DNA from: an uncultured Flavobacteriaceae bacterium
GTDB lineage: Bacteria > Bacteroidota > Bacteroidia > Flavobacteriales > Flavobacteriaceae
DNA length: 64,000 nucleotides
Direction: 5' to 3'
Assembly: GCA_937944485.1 (NCBI GenBank)
Contig: CALDYU010000022.1
Span: 1 to 64,000 of the forward strand
In this document: positions 9,465 through 19,084 of the stretch, piece after piece
Layout of the letters: every line of letters begins with the position of its first letter
Position numbering within the stretch: position 1 is the first letter of the stretch
Translations under genes and position numbers: made by a program
The notes under the pieces: generated by a model
Database searches by the model: none
What the model was told of the DNA's origin: nothing
The model's input: only the letters and a program-made list of their open reading frames with translations

Positions 9465-9591
9465 TCATAATTTCAGCTCAAACCAAGGTGTTAAATAGCA
9501 CTATAAAAACAAAAAAAAGCTAAAGCATAGCTATTTTCAATTGTAATTTTATAAGAATTAATTTACAACATAATCAATACGAAAAAGTATA

Positions 9592-10068
9592 ATGACAAAC
9601 TTAAGCAGTATAGGTCTAGATAAGACTCAATCAGAAGAACTGGCGAATAAACTCAATGCGCTTTTGGCTAATTATTCAATTTTTTATCAAAATACCAGAG
9701 GATTTCACTGGAATATTAAAGGAAGTAATTTTTTCGAACTGCATTTGAAGTTTGAAGAACTTTATAATGATTTACTTTTAAAAATGGATGAAATTGCGGA
9801 GCGTATTTTGACACTCGGCCATACTCCAAAACATTGTTATTCTGGTTACAGTAAAATTTCTCAAATTAGTGAAAGTGATGAGGTATCTGATGGTATTGTT
9901 GCCGTTCAAAATATTCTTGACTCTTTTAAAATATTAATCGGACAACAAAGAATATTACTTGAATTGGCTGGAGAAGCTAATGATGAAGGAACCAATGCCT
10001 TAATGAGTGATTATATTCGTGAACAAGAAAAATTAGTTTGGATGTATTCGTCTTTTTTAGAACAGTAA
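9592..10068 (+). CDS. dps: Dps-family DNA-binding ferritin-like protein
   Basis: A 158-residue mini-ferritin that stores iron and protects DNA during starvation and oxidative stress. The dimer-interface ferroxidase ligands are all present: H39 in GFHWNIKG, H51, D66 and E70 in KMDEIAERI. The length matches the family. Its short N-terminus has only one lysine before the first helix, so protection may rely on iron oxidation more than direct DNA binding. It is a single-gene unit, 16 bp from the end of the convergent DUF5916 gene. Confidence 0.93.
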   Translation: MTNLSSIGLDKTQSEELANKLNALLANYSIFYQNTRGFHWNIKGSNFFELHLKFEELYNDLLLKMDEIAERILTLGHTPKHCYSGYSKISQISESDEVSDGIVAVQNILDSFKILIGQQRILLELAGEANDEGTNALMSDYIREQEKLVWMYSSFLEQ

Positions 10069-10084
10069 TAAAAGAGTAATCCCT

Positions 10085-12301
10085 TTATTTAATCAAATCA
10101 AAAATTCGCGTATACTTCACAATAAAACTATTGTTTAGGGGATCGCCATCTTGCAAATTATAGTTCCATACTACGAATAAACCCGTATTCGCTTGCTGCA
10201 GCCATCCGAAGCGAATATTAGCTGCCCAGAGCTTATCGGTAGTATTGTGTTGAATTAGACCTTGTAAATAAATATTAGGTTTAAAGGAATAGGATAGTTG
10301 TGTTCGCAATATATTGGCCGTAAAATCACCATTAGGCAATTGAAAATTATTATACAGAAAAGTAGCTGACACATTAAATTTATCGCCAGCTCGGTACCTT
10401 CCAGTTAGACTTTCAATAAATCGTGTACCACCGAATGAGCCGCCAATTACTGATCTTAAATTAATTGAAAAGGGTTTACTTTGATTGGTAAAATAGATCA
10501 ATTGAGATTCGACATGGTTGTATACACCGGGATCTACAATTACATTATTACCTCTTGAAATATCAAAAGCGCTAACCACACCTTCTTTAGTTATATTTAT
10601 TCCCGTATGTAGCTCATTGCCACTTTTCCATTCAAAATGATTGTCTAAGTGCAAAAAACCAGTTTCTTGAAAGCCATCAAAATTCCAAAATCCGCGATAC
10701 GAAATGTGCGGTCGATATTCTAAAATTTTGGCCTCAGGTTTTTTGGGACGTAGGTGATAAAGCACTAATCCTTCTGGTTTGCGAAAGGCAGATCGAAATA
10801 AAAATCCCACTTCGGGGTTAAAACCTTCTCCTACTTCGGTATAAGCGGCCCGCATTTCTAAATTATTCCAATTATACGTTGTTTGAAATTTAAATGAATG
10901 AGCATCATCTTTTGAATCGGGATCTTTTGTTTGCGCATAAAAACCAGACATTCTAGCTTTTCTTCCTAAACCCAATTTACCATCGAGGGCAATAGTCCGA
11001 TTATAGTTGGCATCAGACTGCAAGCCTTCTCGATTAATTAAAACAGCACCTAATGCCGATCTTCCTTTAAATTCATGATTAACACGAGCTACTGTAAAGT
11101 TGTTTTCTTCTATTCCCTTATCGCTAACCTCCTCGGTCCACATACTCAACAAACCAATATTGGTACGGTTTAGCTTTCCTGATAAACGAGCACCTCCGAT
11201 GATTGGCACAACATTACCATTATCGCCAATACCAATGCGTCGGCTAAAAAACAAATCAACTTCTCCCGGGCTACCTACACTAAAAAGCCCAGCATTTTCT
11301 AAAAAAAATGGTCGTTTTTCAGGAAAGAATAGATTAAAGCGATCTAAGTTTACTTGTTGATCGTCTACTTCTACTTGAGCAAAATCAGTATTGTATGTCA
11401 AGTCTAGGGTTAAGCTTGGAGTAACACTTAGTTTAATATCTCCACCAGCTTCAAAGTCGGTTTGATAATCGGTATCAATAGCGGTATTATCTTTGGAAAA
11501 ACGCCCTAAAACATAAGGAATTACTTTTAGATTCCCAGGACTCCGTAAATCAAGGTTCGTTAAAGTTCCTGCCAACGAAAGTCGCTTCAGATCAAGCCCT
11601 AAAGGCATTTCAGCCCAATAAACAATCTCATTGCTTTTTCGAATATTTCTTCTAAAATTAATACCCCAATCTTTTCCTGATTGAAAACGTAAGGTGCGAA
11701 GGGGGATTGCAAATTCGGCACTCCAACCAAAATCAGCTACTTTAGTCTGAACTTCCCATGCACCATCCCAATTGAGGTTAAAGCCCCCTATTGTACCTCC
11801 TTGTTGTCTGTTGGCATTAAAATTACCTTGTCCTTCATTATCAACCTGAGCGTCATATTCTACACCTATTGAATTAGTGCCAAAAATAAAACCATTTTGC
11901 CCATCTTTATATGTATCCAAAATAAATAAGAAGGCATCTGTATTGTCAAGATTAGCATCTCTTCTAGCGTCTGAGACCACTAGATCTCTCGGATTGGAAT
12001 CAAAACAAACCACAGACACATAAAATACTTCCTTCGTGTAAGCTACTCTAATTTCGGTCCGTTCCGAGGCTAATTGACCGAAATTAGGCTGAGCTTGACT
12101 TAATTCTCCAAAAGGTGCGATTGCCTTCCAAATAACATCATTAATCACATCACCGTCAATATTTGGAGGGTTCTCGATGGATACTGCTGCGGTAGTAGGT
12201 CGTGCCTTGAGATCTGAAGTAATCGCCTCATCTTGACTTAATAAAAAAGTAGTATTTATTGCAAAAAAAATAAAAGAAAGAAAAGCTCTAGGGTGGTACA
12301 T
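10085..12301 (-). CDS. DUF5916 outer-membrane protein with CBM9-like domain
   Basis: A 738-residue exported protein. The signal peptide spans about residues 1-22. A CBM9-like beta-sandwich follows (about 40-230, with PPNIDGDVINDVIWKA and the DNTDAFLFILDTYKDG stretch typical of this domain). The rest is a long beta-strand-rich DUF5916 region, probably an outer-membrane barrel, ending in an aromatic-rich strand. The family is very common in Bacteroidota and is often near hydrolases, but its role is not established. It is monocistronic, and no promoter could be assigned with confidence. Confidence 0.85.
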   Translation of the reverse strand: MYHPRAFLSFIFFAINTTFLLSQDEAITSDLKARPTTAAVSIENPPNIDGDVINDVIWKAIAPFGELSQAQPNFGQLASERTEIRVAYTKEVFYVSVVCFDSNPRDLVVSDARRDANLDNTDAFLFILDTYKDGQNGFIFGTNSIGVEYDAQVDNEGQGNFNANRQQGGTIGGFNLNWDGAWEVQTKVADFGWSAEFAIPLRTLRFQSGKDWGINFRRNIRKSNEIVYWAEMPLGLDLKRLSLAGTLTNLDLRSPGNLKVIPYVLGRFSKDNTAIDTDYQTDFEAGGDIKLSVTPSLTLDLTYNTDFAQVEVDDQQVNLDRFNLFFPEKRPFFLENAGLFSVGSPGEVDLFFSRRIGIGDNGNVVPIIGGARLSGKLNRTNIGLLSMWTEEVSDKGIEENNFTVARVNHEFKGRSALGAVLINREGLQSDANYNRTIALDGKLGLGRKARMSGFYAQTKDPDSKDDAHSFKFQTTYNWNNLEMRAAYTEVGEGFNPEVGFLFRSAFRKPEGLVLYHLRPKKPEAKILEYRPHISYRGFWNFDGFQETGFLHLDNHFEWKSGNELHTGINITKEGVVSAFDISRGNNVIVDPGVYNHVESQLIYFTNQSKPFSINLRSVIGGSFGGTRFIESLTGRYRAGDKFNVSATFLYNNFQLPNGDFTANILRTQLSYSFKPNIYLQGLIQHNTTDKLWAANIRFGWLQQANTGLFVVWNYNLQDGDPLNNSFIVKYTRIFDLIK

Positions 12302-12369
12302 AGTATAGGGTTGGTTTTCTGAAATTCGCTTAAATGAACGGACCTAAAAATACGGTGATTTCAAGAAAT

Positions 12370-12396
12370 AAAAAAAGGCCTCCTTAAGGAAGCCTC
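12370..12396 (-). terminator. Rho-independent terminator of the DUF2853 gene
   Basis: On the reverse strand AGGCTTCCT pairs with AGGAGGCCT with one mismatch, followed by seven T residues. It lies 23 bp beyond the DUF2853 stop codon. Confidence 0.7.
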
Positions 12397-12418
12397 TATT
12401 AGCTATATAAATACCGAA

Positions 12419-12751
12419 TTAACTAAATTCATTGGCAACTAAGTAGTAAAAAGCTGGTCTCGCTTTCATACGAATGCCTGACATTTTATCAGCAACTTTA
12501 GTAACAGCCGCCATTGCTTTGTCTTTATCTTGCACCCCTAATTTTTTGGCGACAAAATTTCTGCAAACAGTTTGAAGTTCAGATTGATCTTGACCAGAGA
12601 CTAAGGTTGCATCTTTATTATCAATCATTGATTTTAAACTATTGACATAACCATCCAAACGGTCATGGTCAATATTTGTAACACCACACTCATTTAATTG
12701 CTTTACGGCAGTGGCTTTTAAAGCGGCTAATTTTTCATTTCTGTCACTCAT
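12419..12751 (-). CDS. DUF2853 family protein
   Basis: A 110-residue, all-helical cytoplasmic protein. The end of the sequence (KMSGIRMKARPAFYYLVANEF) and the overall size match the DUF2853 family, which has a known fold but no assigned function. It is a single-gene unit with its own terminator. Nothing in the surrounding genes suggests a role. Confidence 0.82.
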   Translation of the reverse strand: MSDRNEKLAALKATAVKQLNECGVTNIDHDRLDGYVNSLKSMIDNKDATLVSGQDQSELQTVCRNFVAKKLGVQDKDKAMAAVTKVADKMSGIRMKARPAFYYLVANEFS

Positions 12752-12991
12752 AGAATTAAATTTTTTAAGATTAAAGAGATCATATATGTATCACCCCTTT
12801 AAAGGTAAATAAAATCTCGCTCAAAAAAATAATATTTAAGAATAAATTTCAAAAACAAATATTCGCTTAACAAGTGTAAATTACAGGACTACCAAAATTA
12901 GAGATCGACTCATTTATAGCATATGTAATGAAAAACTGCCATCAATTGTTATCATTTTTTTATATCTTCCAAACTCTTAATTTTTTACATA

Positions 12992-13717
12992 ATGATTGTT
13001 TATTTATTTGAATTTATAGGTACTGCTTTACTATTACTTTTAGGTAATGGAATCGTGGCCAATGCTAGTCTTGCCAATACATATGGAAAAGATGCTGGTT
13101 GGGTTGGAGTTACTATTGGGTGGTCAATGGCGGTTTTTGTAGGGGTGTTTGTTGCTGCTGACACCAGTGGTGCACACTTAAACCCAGCAGTTACTTTAGG
13201 CTTTGCAACAGCGGGGAAATTTGCGTGGTCACTTGTGCCTGGGTATATTATTGCTCAATTCTTAGGAGCGATGGCGGGAACAACATTAGTTTGGTTAAGC
13301 TATAAAAAACAATATGACAGCACCACAGACCAAGGTGCTATACTTAGTAGTTTTGCCAATACGCCTGCAATTAAAAATCCGTTTTGGAACTTCGTGACAG
13401 AATTCATAGCCACATTCGCCTTTGTTCTAGCTATATTTTATATCGCAGGAGGAAGTACTTCAAATGGCCCTATTTCTTTAGGCTCTTTAGATGCATTACC
13501 TGTAGCTCTTTTGGTTTTAGCTATTGGAATTAGTTTGGGAGGACCAACAGGGTATGCGATTAACCCTGCACGTGATTTAGGACCACGTATAATGCATGCT
13601 ATTCTGCCAATAAATGGAAAAGGAGATAGCGCTTGGTGGTACGCATGGATTCCTGTTTTTGGACCCATTGCTGGAGGTGTACTAGCCGCTTTTGTATATA
13701 ATTGGATTGGAATTTAA
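12992..13717 (+). CDS. glpF: Aquaglyceroporin-type MIP channel
   Basis: A 241-residue inner-membrane channel with six helices and two half-helices carrying the NPA motifs HLNPAVTLG (N64) and INPARDLGPR (N191). Asp195 directly after the second NPAR is the hallmark of glycerol-conducting members rather than strict water channels. It probably passes glycerol or similar small polyols. It stands 12 bp before a secreted esterase, so an operon with the sugar-ester hydrolases downstream is likely. No glycerol kinase gene is adjacent, so the symbol is based on subtype only. Confidence 0.88.
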   Translation: MIVYLFEFIGTALLLLLGNGIVANASLANTYGKDAGWVGVTIGWSMAVFVGVFVAADTSGAHLNPAVTLGFATAGKFAWSLVPGYIIAQFLGAMAGTTLVWLSYKKQYDSTTDQGAILSSFANTPAIKNPFWNFVTEFIATFAFVLAIFYIAGGSTSNGPISLGSLDALPVALLVLAIGISLGGPTGYAINPARDLGPRIMHAILPINGKGDSAWWYAWIPVFGPIAGGVLAAFVYNWIGI

Positions 13718-13729
13718 AAAATTATCATT

Positions 13730-14599
13730 ATGAAAAAAAACATTGTTTTTCTGCTTTTCATAGGCCTAATACAAGTAACTGTAGGGCAAGAAATTATTGA
13801 GCTCGCTCATGAAAAAACAACACAAATAGAATGGCAAGGCGGTGAAAAGGCCTACTTTTCTGAACTGTGGCAAAATGATGTCGTAACCAATGTTTCTTCA
13901 CCCACCATGCAAGTCTTTCGTCCTGAAAAACCCAATGGCACTTCGGTAGTCGTTGCTCCGGGTGGTGCCTTATATGCTTTAAGTATTACTAGTGAAGGCA
14001 CAGCTGTTGCCGAGTGGTTAAATACTAAAGGAATTACTGCTTTTGTACTAAAATATCGTTTAGTACCTACAGGAAAAGATGGTGTTCAAGAAATTACCGA
14101 CGATGTAAATAATAACCCAGCCATTGTTGGTGAGAAAGTCGCTCCAGTCCTACCCTATTCCATTGCTGATGGGCTTGCCGCTATTGCATATATTCGCGAA
14201 AATGCGGCAGCTTTAAAAATTGATGCGAATAAGATTGGTTTTATGGGGTTCTCTGCGGGAGGAGCGGTTACAATGGGCGTCGCTTATCATTATACCAAAG
14301 TCAACCGCCCCGATTTTTTAGTTCCTGTGTACCCATGGACAACAGTCATGCCTATTCAGGAAGTGCCTAAAGATGCGCCGCCAATGTTTGTCATATGCGC
14401 TAGTGATGACCCCTTAGAGTTAGCGCCTGGAAGTATTGAATTATATTCTTCGTGGTTAGAAGCTGACAAGCCTGTGGCACTACAAATGTATGCTAAAGGC
14501 GGACATGGCTTCGGAATGAAAAAGCAAGGATTACCCTCAGATATGTGGATTCAACGCTTTTATGAATGGGCAATTGCTCTTGAATTGACCACAGAATAG
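13730..14599 (+). CDS. Secreted alpha/beta hydrolase (acetyl-esterase type)
   Basis: A 289-residue exported esterase. The signal peptide is residues 1-19. The oxyanion region is APGGALYAL (76-84), and the nucleophile elbow GFSAGG places the catalytic Ser at 175. ASDDPL carries the acid near 226-227, and GGHGFG gives His259. This is the Aes/BD-FAE-like group that removes acetyl groups from carbohydrates. Its position between a glycerol-type channel and an SGNH hydrolase, ahead of a GH20 hexosaminidase, suggests de-esterification of polysaccharide fragments in the periplasm. Confidence 0.83.
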   Translation: MKKNIVFLLFIGLIQVTVGQEIIELAHEKTTQIEWQGGEKAYFSELWQNDVVTNVSSPTMQVFRPEKPNGTSVVVAPGGALYALSITSEGTAVAEWLNTKGITAFVLKYRLVPTGKDGVQEITDDVNNNPAIVGEKVAPVLPYSIADGLAAIAYIRENAAALKIDANKIGFMGFSAGGAVTMGVAYHYTKVNRPDFLVPVYPWTTVMPIQEVPKDAPPMFVICASDDPLELAPGSIELYSSWLEADKPVALQMYAKGGHGFGMKKQGLPSDMWIQRFYEWAIALELTTE

Positions 14600-14712
14600 T
14601 TTTTAACTGACGATCAAGCCTATTCAAAAAAAAGTTTAACAATTACACGCGATATACGGCAGCACGTTATTTGTAAAAAAGACTATCTTAGAGTGTTATT
14701 CTTGTTAGCATC

Positions 14713-15369
14713 ATGAAATATAGTCTATATCCACTTTTACTTATCAGTTTTTTTATTCAAGCGCAAGACAGTAATGTATTTGCTGATGAAATACTAGCCA
14801 TTCAAAAAAAATATGATACCCTCTGGGATTCTTCTAAAGAAACCATAGTGTTTACAGGTAGCTCGAGCATTCGTATGTGGCATAATCTACAAGATAATTT
14901 TCCGCAACATCAGATTATAAATTCTGGATTTGGAGGATCTAAGGCTTCTGATTTATTGCAAAATACTAAGGCTTTAATATTGCAGTTTCAACCATCAACT
15001 GTTTTCATATATGAAGGTGATAATGATATTGCTGGTGGTGAAAAATCGAAGAAAATTATTGCCAATATTGCTGCTATTATTTCTAAAATAAAAAAACAAA
15101 ACCCGAACGCCAAGATTAATTTGATTGCTGCGAAACCTAGTTTAGCCCGTTGGCATTTAAGAAGAAAGTATAAACGCTTGAATAAAAAATTAAAAAAACT
15201 AAGTAAGCCAGATAAACTTATATCTTATGTAGATGTTTGGAAGCCAATGTTAAATGGTAAAAAATTGAAGCAAGATATTTTTATTGCAGATGGTTTGCAT
15301 ATGAATGCCGAGGGCTACGCAATTTGGTATGAAATCATAAAACCCTATTTAATCGAATCTAATAATTAA
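14713..15369 (+). CDS. Secreted SGNH/GDSL hydrolase
   Basis: A 218-residue exported hydrolase with a signal peptide of about 17 residues. Block I is FTGSSSIRMW (nucleophile Ser near 50), block III is YEGDNDIAGG, and block V is DGLHMNAEGY with catalytic D193 and H196. Proteins of this group act on acetyl esters of glycans or on platelet-activating-factor-like substrates. It is 5 bp before the GH20 gene, which points to deacetylation of the amino-sugar polymer handled by that enzyme. Confidence 0.85.
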   Translation: MKYSLYPLLLISFFIQAQDSNVFADEILAIQKKYDTLWDSSKETIVFTGSSSIRMWHNLQDNFPQHQIINSGFGGSKASDLLQNTKALILQFQPSTVFIYEGDNDIAGGEKSKKIIANIAAIISKIKKQNPNAKINLIAAKPSLARWHLRRKYKRLNKKLKKLSKPDKLISYVDVWKPMLNGKKLKQDIFIADGLHMNAEGYAIWYEIIKPYLIESNN

Positions 15370-15374
15370 TAATA

Positions 15375-17000
15375 ATGACCATGACAAAAAGTTACTTGAG
15401 CAGAAGTTTCCTATTATGCCTATCGCTTATCACTTTTATTACCTGTACTGTAGAAAAAGAAAAACGTATTATCAATTTTCCAGAAACCGATCTTAGTGCC
15501 GAAAACATGATTCCGAAGCCACTAAAAGTCATTCCCACGCACTCAGGGTTTGCTTTAGATGAGTTTACGGCCATCTACACTTCTGAAAGCGCAACTGGTT
15601 TTACCGAAGTGGGTGAATTTCTCGCAAAGAAAATAAAAGCTAAAACGGATATAGATGTACCCGTGAATATGAATGAAATTCCTGATCTTGAAACTGTCAT
15701 TTACATCAACCAATCCGATAGTACTAAATTGGCTGATACTGAAGCCTATCAGTTGTACATTAGCCAAGATTCTATTATTTTAAATGCGAATACAGCTGAA
15801 GGAGCATTTAGAGGTATTCAGACCATTCGCCAAATTATTCCCGAAACCAGTAATGATACCCTAGCAGATAATAAAATATGGACCATTCCGACAGGAAAAA
15901 TAATTGACAATCCGCAATTTGAATATCGCGGGGCGATGTTAGATGTGGCTCGGCATTTCTTTAGCGTAGAAGATGTTAAAAAATATATTGACCTTTTAGC
16001 CTATTACAAATACAATGCCCTGCACCTGCACCTTACTGATGATCAAGGCTGGCGCATTGAAATTAAATCTTGGCCGCTTCTAACAGAAGTGGGTGGAAGT
16101 ACCGAAGTGGGTGGTGAAGCAGGTGGTTTTTACACACAAGAAGAATATAAAGATATCATCGCCTATGCAGGCGAACGCCATATGTTAATAATCCCTGAAA
16201 TTGATATGCCAGGCCATACCAATGCGGCGTCTGTTTCATACCCCATATTAAATGGAAATGGAAAAACCCCTCAATTGTATGAAGGCACCGAAGTCGGTAA
16301 GAGTACTTTTGCTACAAGAAAAGATACGGTTTACGCTTTTGTAGATGATGTAGTTCGTGAAATAGCAGCTATTACACCTGGCCCGTATTTTCATATTGGC
16401 GGTGATGAAAGTCATGTTACCAAGAAAAATGATTATATCTATTTTGTAGAGCGTGTAGAAAAAATTGTGCAAAAGCATGGCAAACGTATGATTGGATGGG
16501 ATGAAATTGGTCAAGCAGCAATAGATTCTACTTCTATTTCGCATTTTTGGGCTAGCCAAAAAAATGCATTAGCGGCAGTAGATAAAGGCATGAAAATCAT
16601 CATGTCGCCTGCTAAAAAAGCTTATCTCGATATGCAGTATGACTCGCTTTCGAAACACGGTTTGCACTGGGCCGCTTATATTCCAACTGATACAGCCTAT
16701 ACATGGTCACCTGAAAATTATGAAGGAATTCCAATAAAAAATATTTTAGGGGTTGAAGCACCCTTATGGTCTGAAACTATTAGTAATATTGAGGAGTTAG
16801 AGTATTTGGCCTTTCCCCGAGCAATCGGTTATTCTGAATTGAGCTGGACGACTCAAGAAAATAGAGATTGGGAAAACTACAAAGTGCGATTGGCAAATCA
16901 AGCACCATTTCTCGACCGCATGAATGTAAAGTACTACCCTTCGCCATTAATTGATTGGAAAAAAAGCAAATACACATATCGCGAAATAGAAAAGGATTAA
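15375..17000 (+). CDS. GH20 beta-N-acetylhexosaminidase
   Basis: A 541-residue lipoprotein or secreted enzyme that removes terminal GlcNAc or GalNAc residues. The N-terminal hydrophobic stretch ends at a cysteine (ITFITC), consistent with a lipobox though not a perfect one. The GH20b domain (about 50-170) precedes the catalytic barrel, which shows HLHLTDDQGWRIEIKSWP and the catalytic pair HIGGDESH (D344, E345), where Asp orients the substrate acetamido group and Glu is the acid. The length is normal. It is flanked by an SGNH esterase and a Gfo/Idh oxidoreductase, as in small chitin- or amino-sugar-degrading groups. Confidence 0.93.
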   Translation: MTMTKSYLSRSFLLCLSLITFITCTVEKEKRIINFPETDLSAENMIPKPLKVIPTHSGFALDEFTAIYTSESATGFTEVGEFLAKKIKAKTDIDVPVNMNEIPDLETVIYINQSDSTKLADTEAYQLYISQDSIILNANTAEGAFRGIQTIRQIIPETSNDTLADNKIWTIPTGKIIDNPQFEYRGAMLDVARHFFSVEDVKKYIDLLAYYKYNALHLHLTDDQGWRIEIKSWPLLTEVGGSTEVGGEAGGFYTQEEYKDIIAYAGERHMLIIPEIDMPGHTNAASVSYPILNGNGKTPQLYEGTEVGKSTFATRKDTVYAFVDDVVREIAAITPGPYFHIGGDESHVTKKNDYIYFVERVEKIVQKHGKRMIGWDEIGQAAIDSTSISHFWASQKNALAAVDKGMKIIMSPAKKAYLDMQYDSLSKHGLHWAAYIPTDTAYTWSPENYEGIPIKNILGVEAPLWSETISNIEELEYLAFPRAIGYSELSWTTQENRDWENYKVRLANQAPFLDRMNVKYYPSPLIDWKKSKYTYREIEKD

Positions 17001-17064
17001 TTACTGGTTTTCCTAATTTTAAAAACTTGAGATCGATTAGCACAAAATTTCCTATATCATAATC

Positions 17065-18528
17065 ATGAAAAATAAAAAGTCACATAAAACAAACAATTCC
17101 CGTCGAACATTCATCAAAAAAGGTGCAATCGCTTCGTCTATTTTTATTGTACCCAGACATGTACTTGGCGGTTCTGGTTTTTTAGCGCCTAGTGATCGAT
17201 TAAATCTTGCTGCCATTGGTGCAGGTGGCAAAGGCATTAGTGATATTAGCAATGCTTCTGTCGGGGGTCGCGAAAAAGTTAGGGCGCTTTGCGATGTTGA
17301 TTTCTCGGGGTCTGCTAAACAGTCCGTAGCCAATTTCCCAAAAGCAAAACTATACAACGATTATCGCAAAATGCTAGATAAAGAAAAGCTTGATGCTGTG
17401 ACCATATCTACACCAGATCATATACATGGTCCGGCAGCGGCCTACGCTATGGAGCGCGGTATTCACGTATACGTTCAAAAACCCATGACGCACAATATTC
17501 GTGAAGCCCGCATTCTTACCGAAATGGCTCGCGAAAAGAAAATCGTAACGCAAATGGGCAATCAAGGTGGGTCAAACCCTTTGTTAGGAATGGTTCAAAA
17601 TTGGATCGACGCTGATGCCATTGGTTCAGTTTCTAAAGTTCAAGTTTGGACAAATAGACCCGTATGGCCTCAAGGAGGTAAAATGCCAGAAGCAGATGCC
17701 AGTTTAAAACCTAAAGATTTGTATTGGGACTTATGGCTAGGGCCCAATGAAGCGAAACCTTATACACCCAATATACATCCCTTTAATTGGCGAGGATGGT
17801 GGGATTACGGCACTGGTGCCCTAGGTGATGTTGGTTGCCACTTAATCGATATCCCATTTAGAACCTTAGGTTTAAAATATCCCACCGATGCAGAATGTAG
17901 TGTTGGTTCTGTATATTCTCAAATGTGGAATGCAGATTATCATCCAGAAGGTTGCCCAGCATCGTCTTTTATTACCTTACATTTCGATGCTACCGAAAAA
18001 ACGAAAACACCGATTGAAATGACCTGGAGTGACGGAGGTATTAGACCTTCTCACCCTGATATTATTCCAGCAAATAGTGACATTGGCGGGCCGGGAAGTT
18101 ATAATGGCGTATTAATTATTGGAGAAAAAGGAATTATTTCAACAAACATTAATGATAGTTCACCATTAACACCTAAGCTTTACTTCAATGATGGTACTAC
18201 CGAATTCGGTCCAGAAATTGAAAAAATGGAAGAGCCTGAGTACGGCCACCAACGAAAATGGGTTGATGCATGTAAAGCCGGTTTCGGAAGTAAAGAACAT
18301 CAAGGACTGACCTCATCTTTTGACTATGCAGGACCTATGACAGAAACAGTTTTAATGGGAAACTTAGCAATAAGAAGTTATATGTTGCGGCGTGAAAATG
18401 AAAAAGGTAATATGGAGTTTTTTGCTCGTAAAAAACTACTTTGGGATGGCGAAAATACGCGTATCACCAATTTAGAGGAAGCCAATCAGTTTGTTGGTAG
18501 AGCCTATCGCGAAGGTTGGGAAGTATAA
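17065..18528 (+). CDS. Gfo/Idh/MocA oxidoreductase with Tat-type leader
   Basis: A 487-residue NAD(P)-dependent oxidoreductase, probably acting on a sugar or exported through the Tat pathway. The twin-arginine leader reads SRRTFIKKGAIAS. The Rossmann fold begins with NLAAIGAGGKG, and the usual EKP motif appears as QKP with K139. A GDVGCHLID segment lies in the active-site region, and the C-terminal domain is the type seen in secreted Bacteroidota homologues. It follows the GH20 gene by 64 bp. Some Tat-exported members of the family are NAD-dependent glycosidases (GH109-like), so a glycosidase role is an alternative to a dehydrogenase. Confidence 0.87.
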   Translation: MKNKKSHKTNNSRRTFIKKGAIASSIFIVPRHVLGGSGFLAPSDRLNLAAIGAGGKGISDISNASVGGREKVRALCDVDFSGSAKQSVANFPKAKLYNDYRKMLDKEKLDAVTISTPDHIHGPAAAYAMERGIHVYVQKPMTHNIREARILTEMAREKKIVTQMGNQGGSNPLLGMVQNWIDADAIGSVSKVQVWTNRPVWPQGGKMPEADASLKPKDLYWDLWLGPNEAKPYTPNIHPFNWRGWWDYGTGALGDVGCHLIDIPFRTLGLKYPTDAECSVGSVYSQMWNADYHPEGCPASSFITLHFDATEKTKTPIEMTWSDGGIRPSHPDIIPANSDIGGPGSYNGVLIIGEKGIISTNINDSSPLTPKLYFNDGTTEFGPEIEKMEEPEYGHQRKWVDACKAGFGSKEHQGLTSSFDYAGPMTETVLMGNLAIRSYMLRRENEKGNMEFFARKKLLWDGENTRITNLEEANQFVGRAYREGWEV

Positions 18529-18596
18529 TTAGCTTCTGTGTTATATATAAAGTTCAGATGCTGTTCAGCACTTTGCGGTTTTAGCAAGTACTATGG

Positions 18597-19019
18597 TTAC
18601 TCCTCTTCTGAAGCTGCTGTTGATTCATCCGCAGAAAAGTCAGTAATACCGTTGTCGTGCAATAAGTTATACCATTGAATCACTTTTTTAATATCGCTAG
18701 CATAAACACGATCTTCATCATAATTAGGCAGAACTTCAAAAAAATATTCTTCTAATTTGATCTTTTCAGATTTATGAGGAATAGCAGTTTTTCCTCCCTT
18801 TTCTTTGACTTGAATCTTTTGAAACACCTCTCTAAGCGGTAATTCCTCATCTAAAGTGTAGATGGCAATTTCTGATAGTACACTAACATTACTTTGAATG
18901 CTTACCGTTATTTTTTTTCCATCAATCAGAGACTCCGCTACAAAACCAGTTCTTGTTTGGGTAACCAGCCTATGCAAACCTGGTCTTCCTCCTATGGATA
19001 AAATTTTATCTAAACTCAT
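18597..19019 (-). CDS. DUF5606 domain-containing protein
   Basis: A 140-residue cytoplasmic protein whose opening (MSLDKILSIGGRPGLHRL) matches the DUF5606 family of Bacteroidota. It has a small beta-rich N-terminal domain, a helical middle and an acidic, disordered tail. Its function is unknown. It lies 65 bp after the peptide deformylase gene on the same strand. The ruvX-def-DUF5606 order is a common flavobacterial arrangement and suggests a housekeeping role. Confidence 0.88.
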   Translation of the reverse strand: MSLDKILSIGGRPGLHRLVTQTRTGFVAESLIDGKKITVSIQSNVSVLSEIAIYTLDEELPLREVFQKIQVKEKGGKTAIPHKSEKIKLEEYFFEVLPNYDEDRVYASDIKKVIQWYNLLHDNGITDFSADESTAASEEE

Positions 19020-19084
19020 AGAAACTATAATTCTATATCTTCAAGGGCGCAAATATGATACAATTCCTTGAAATACAATCTAAT

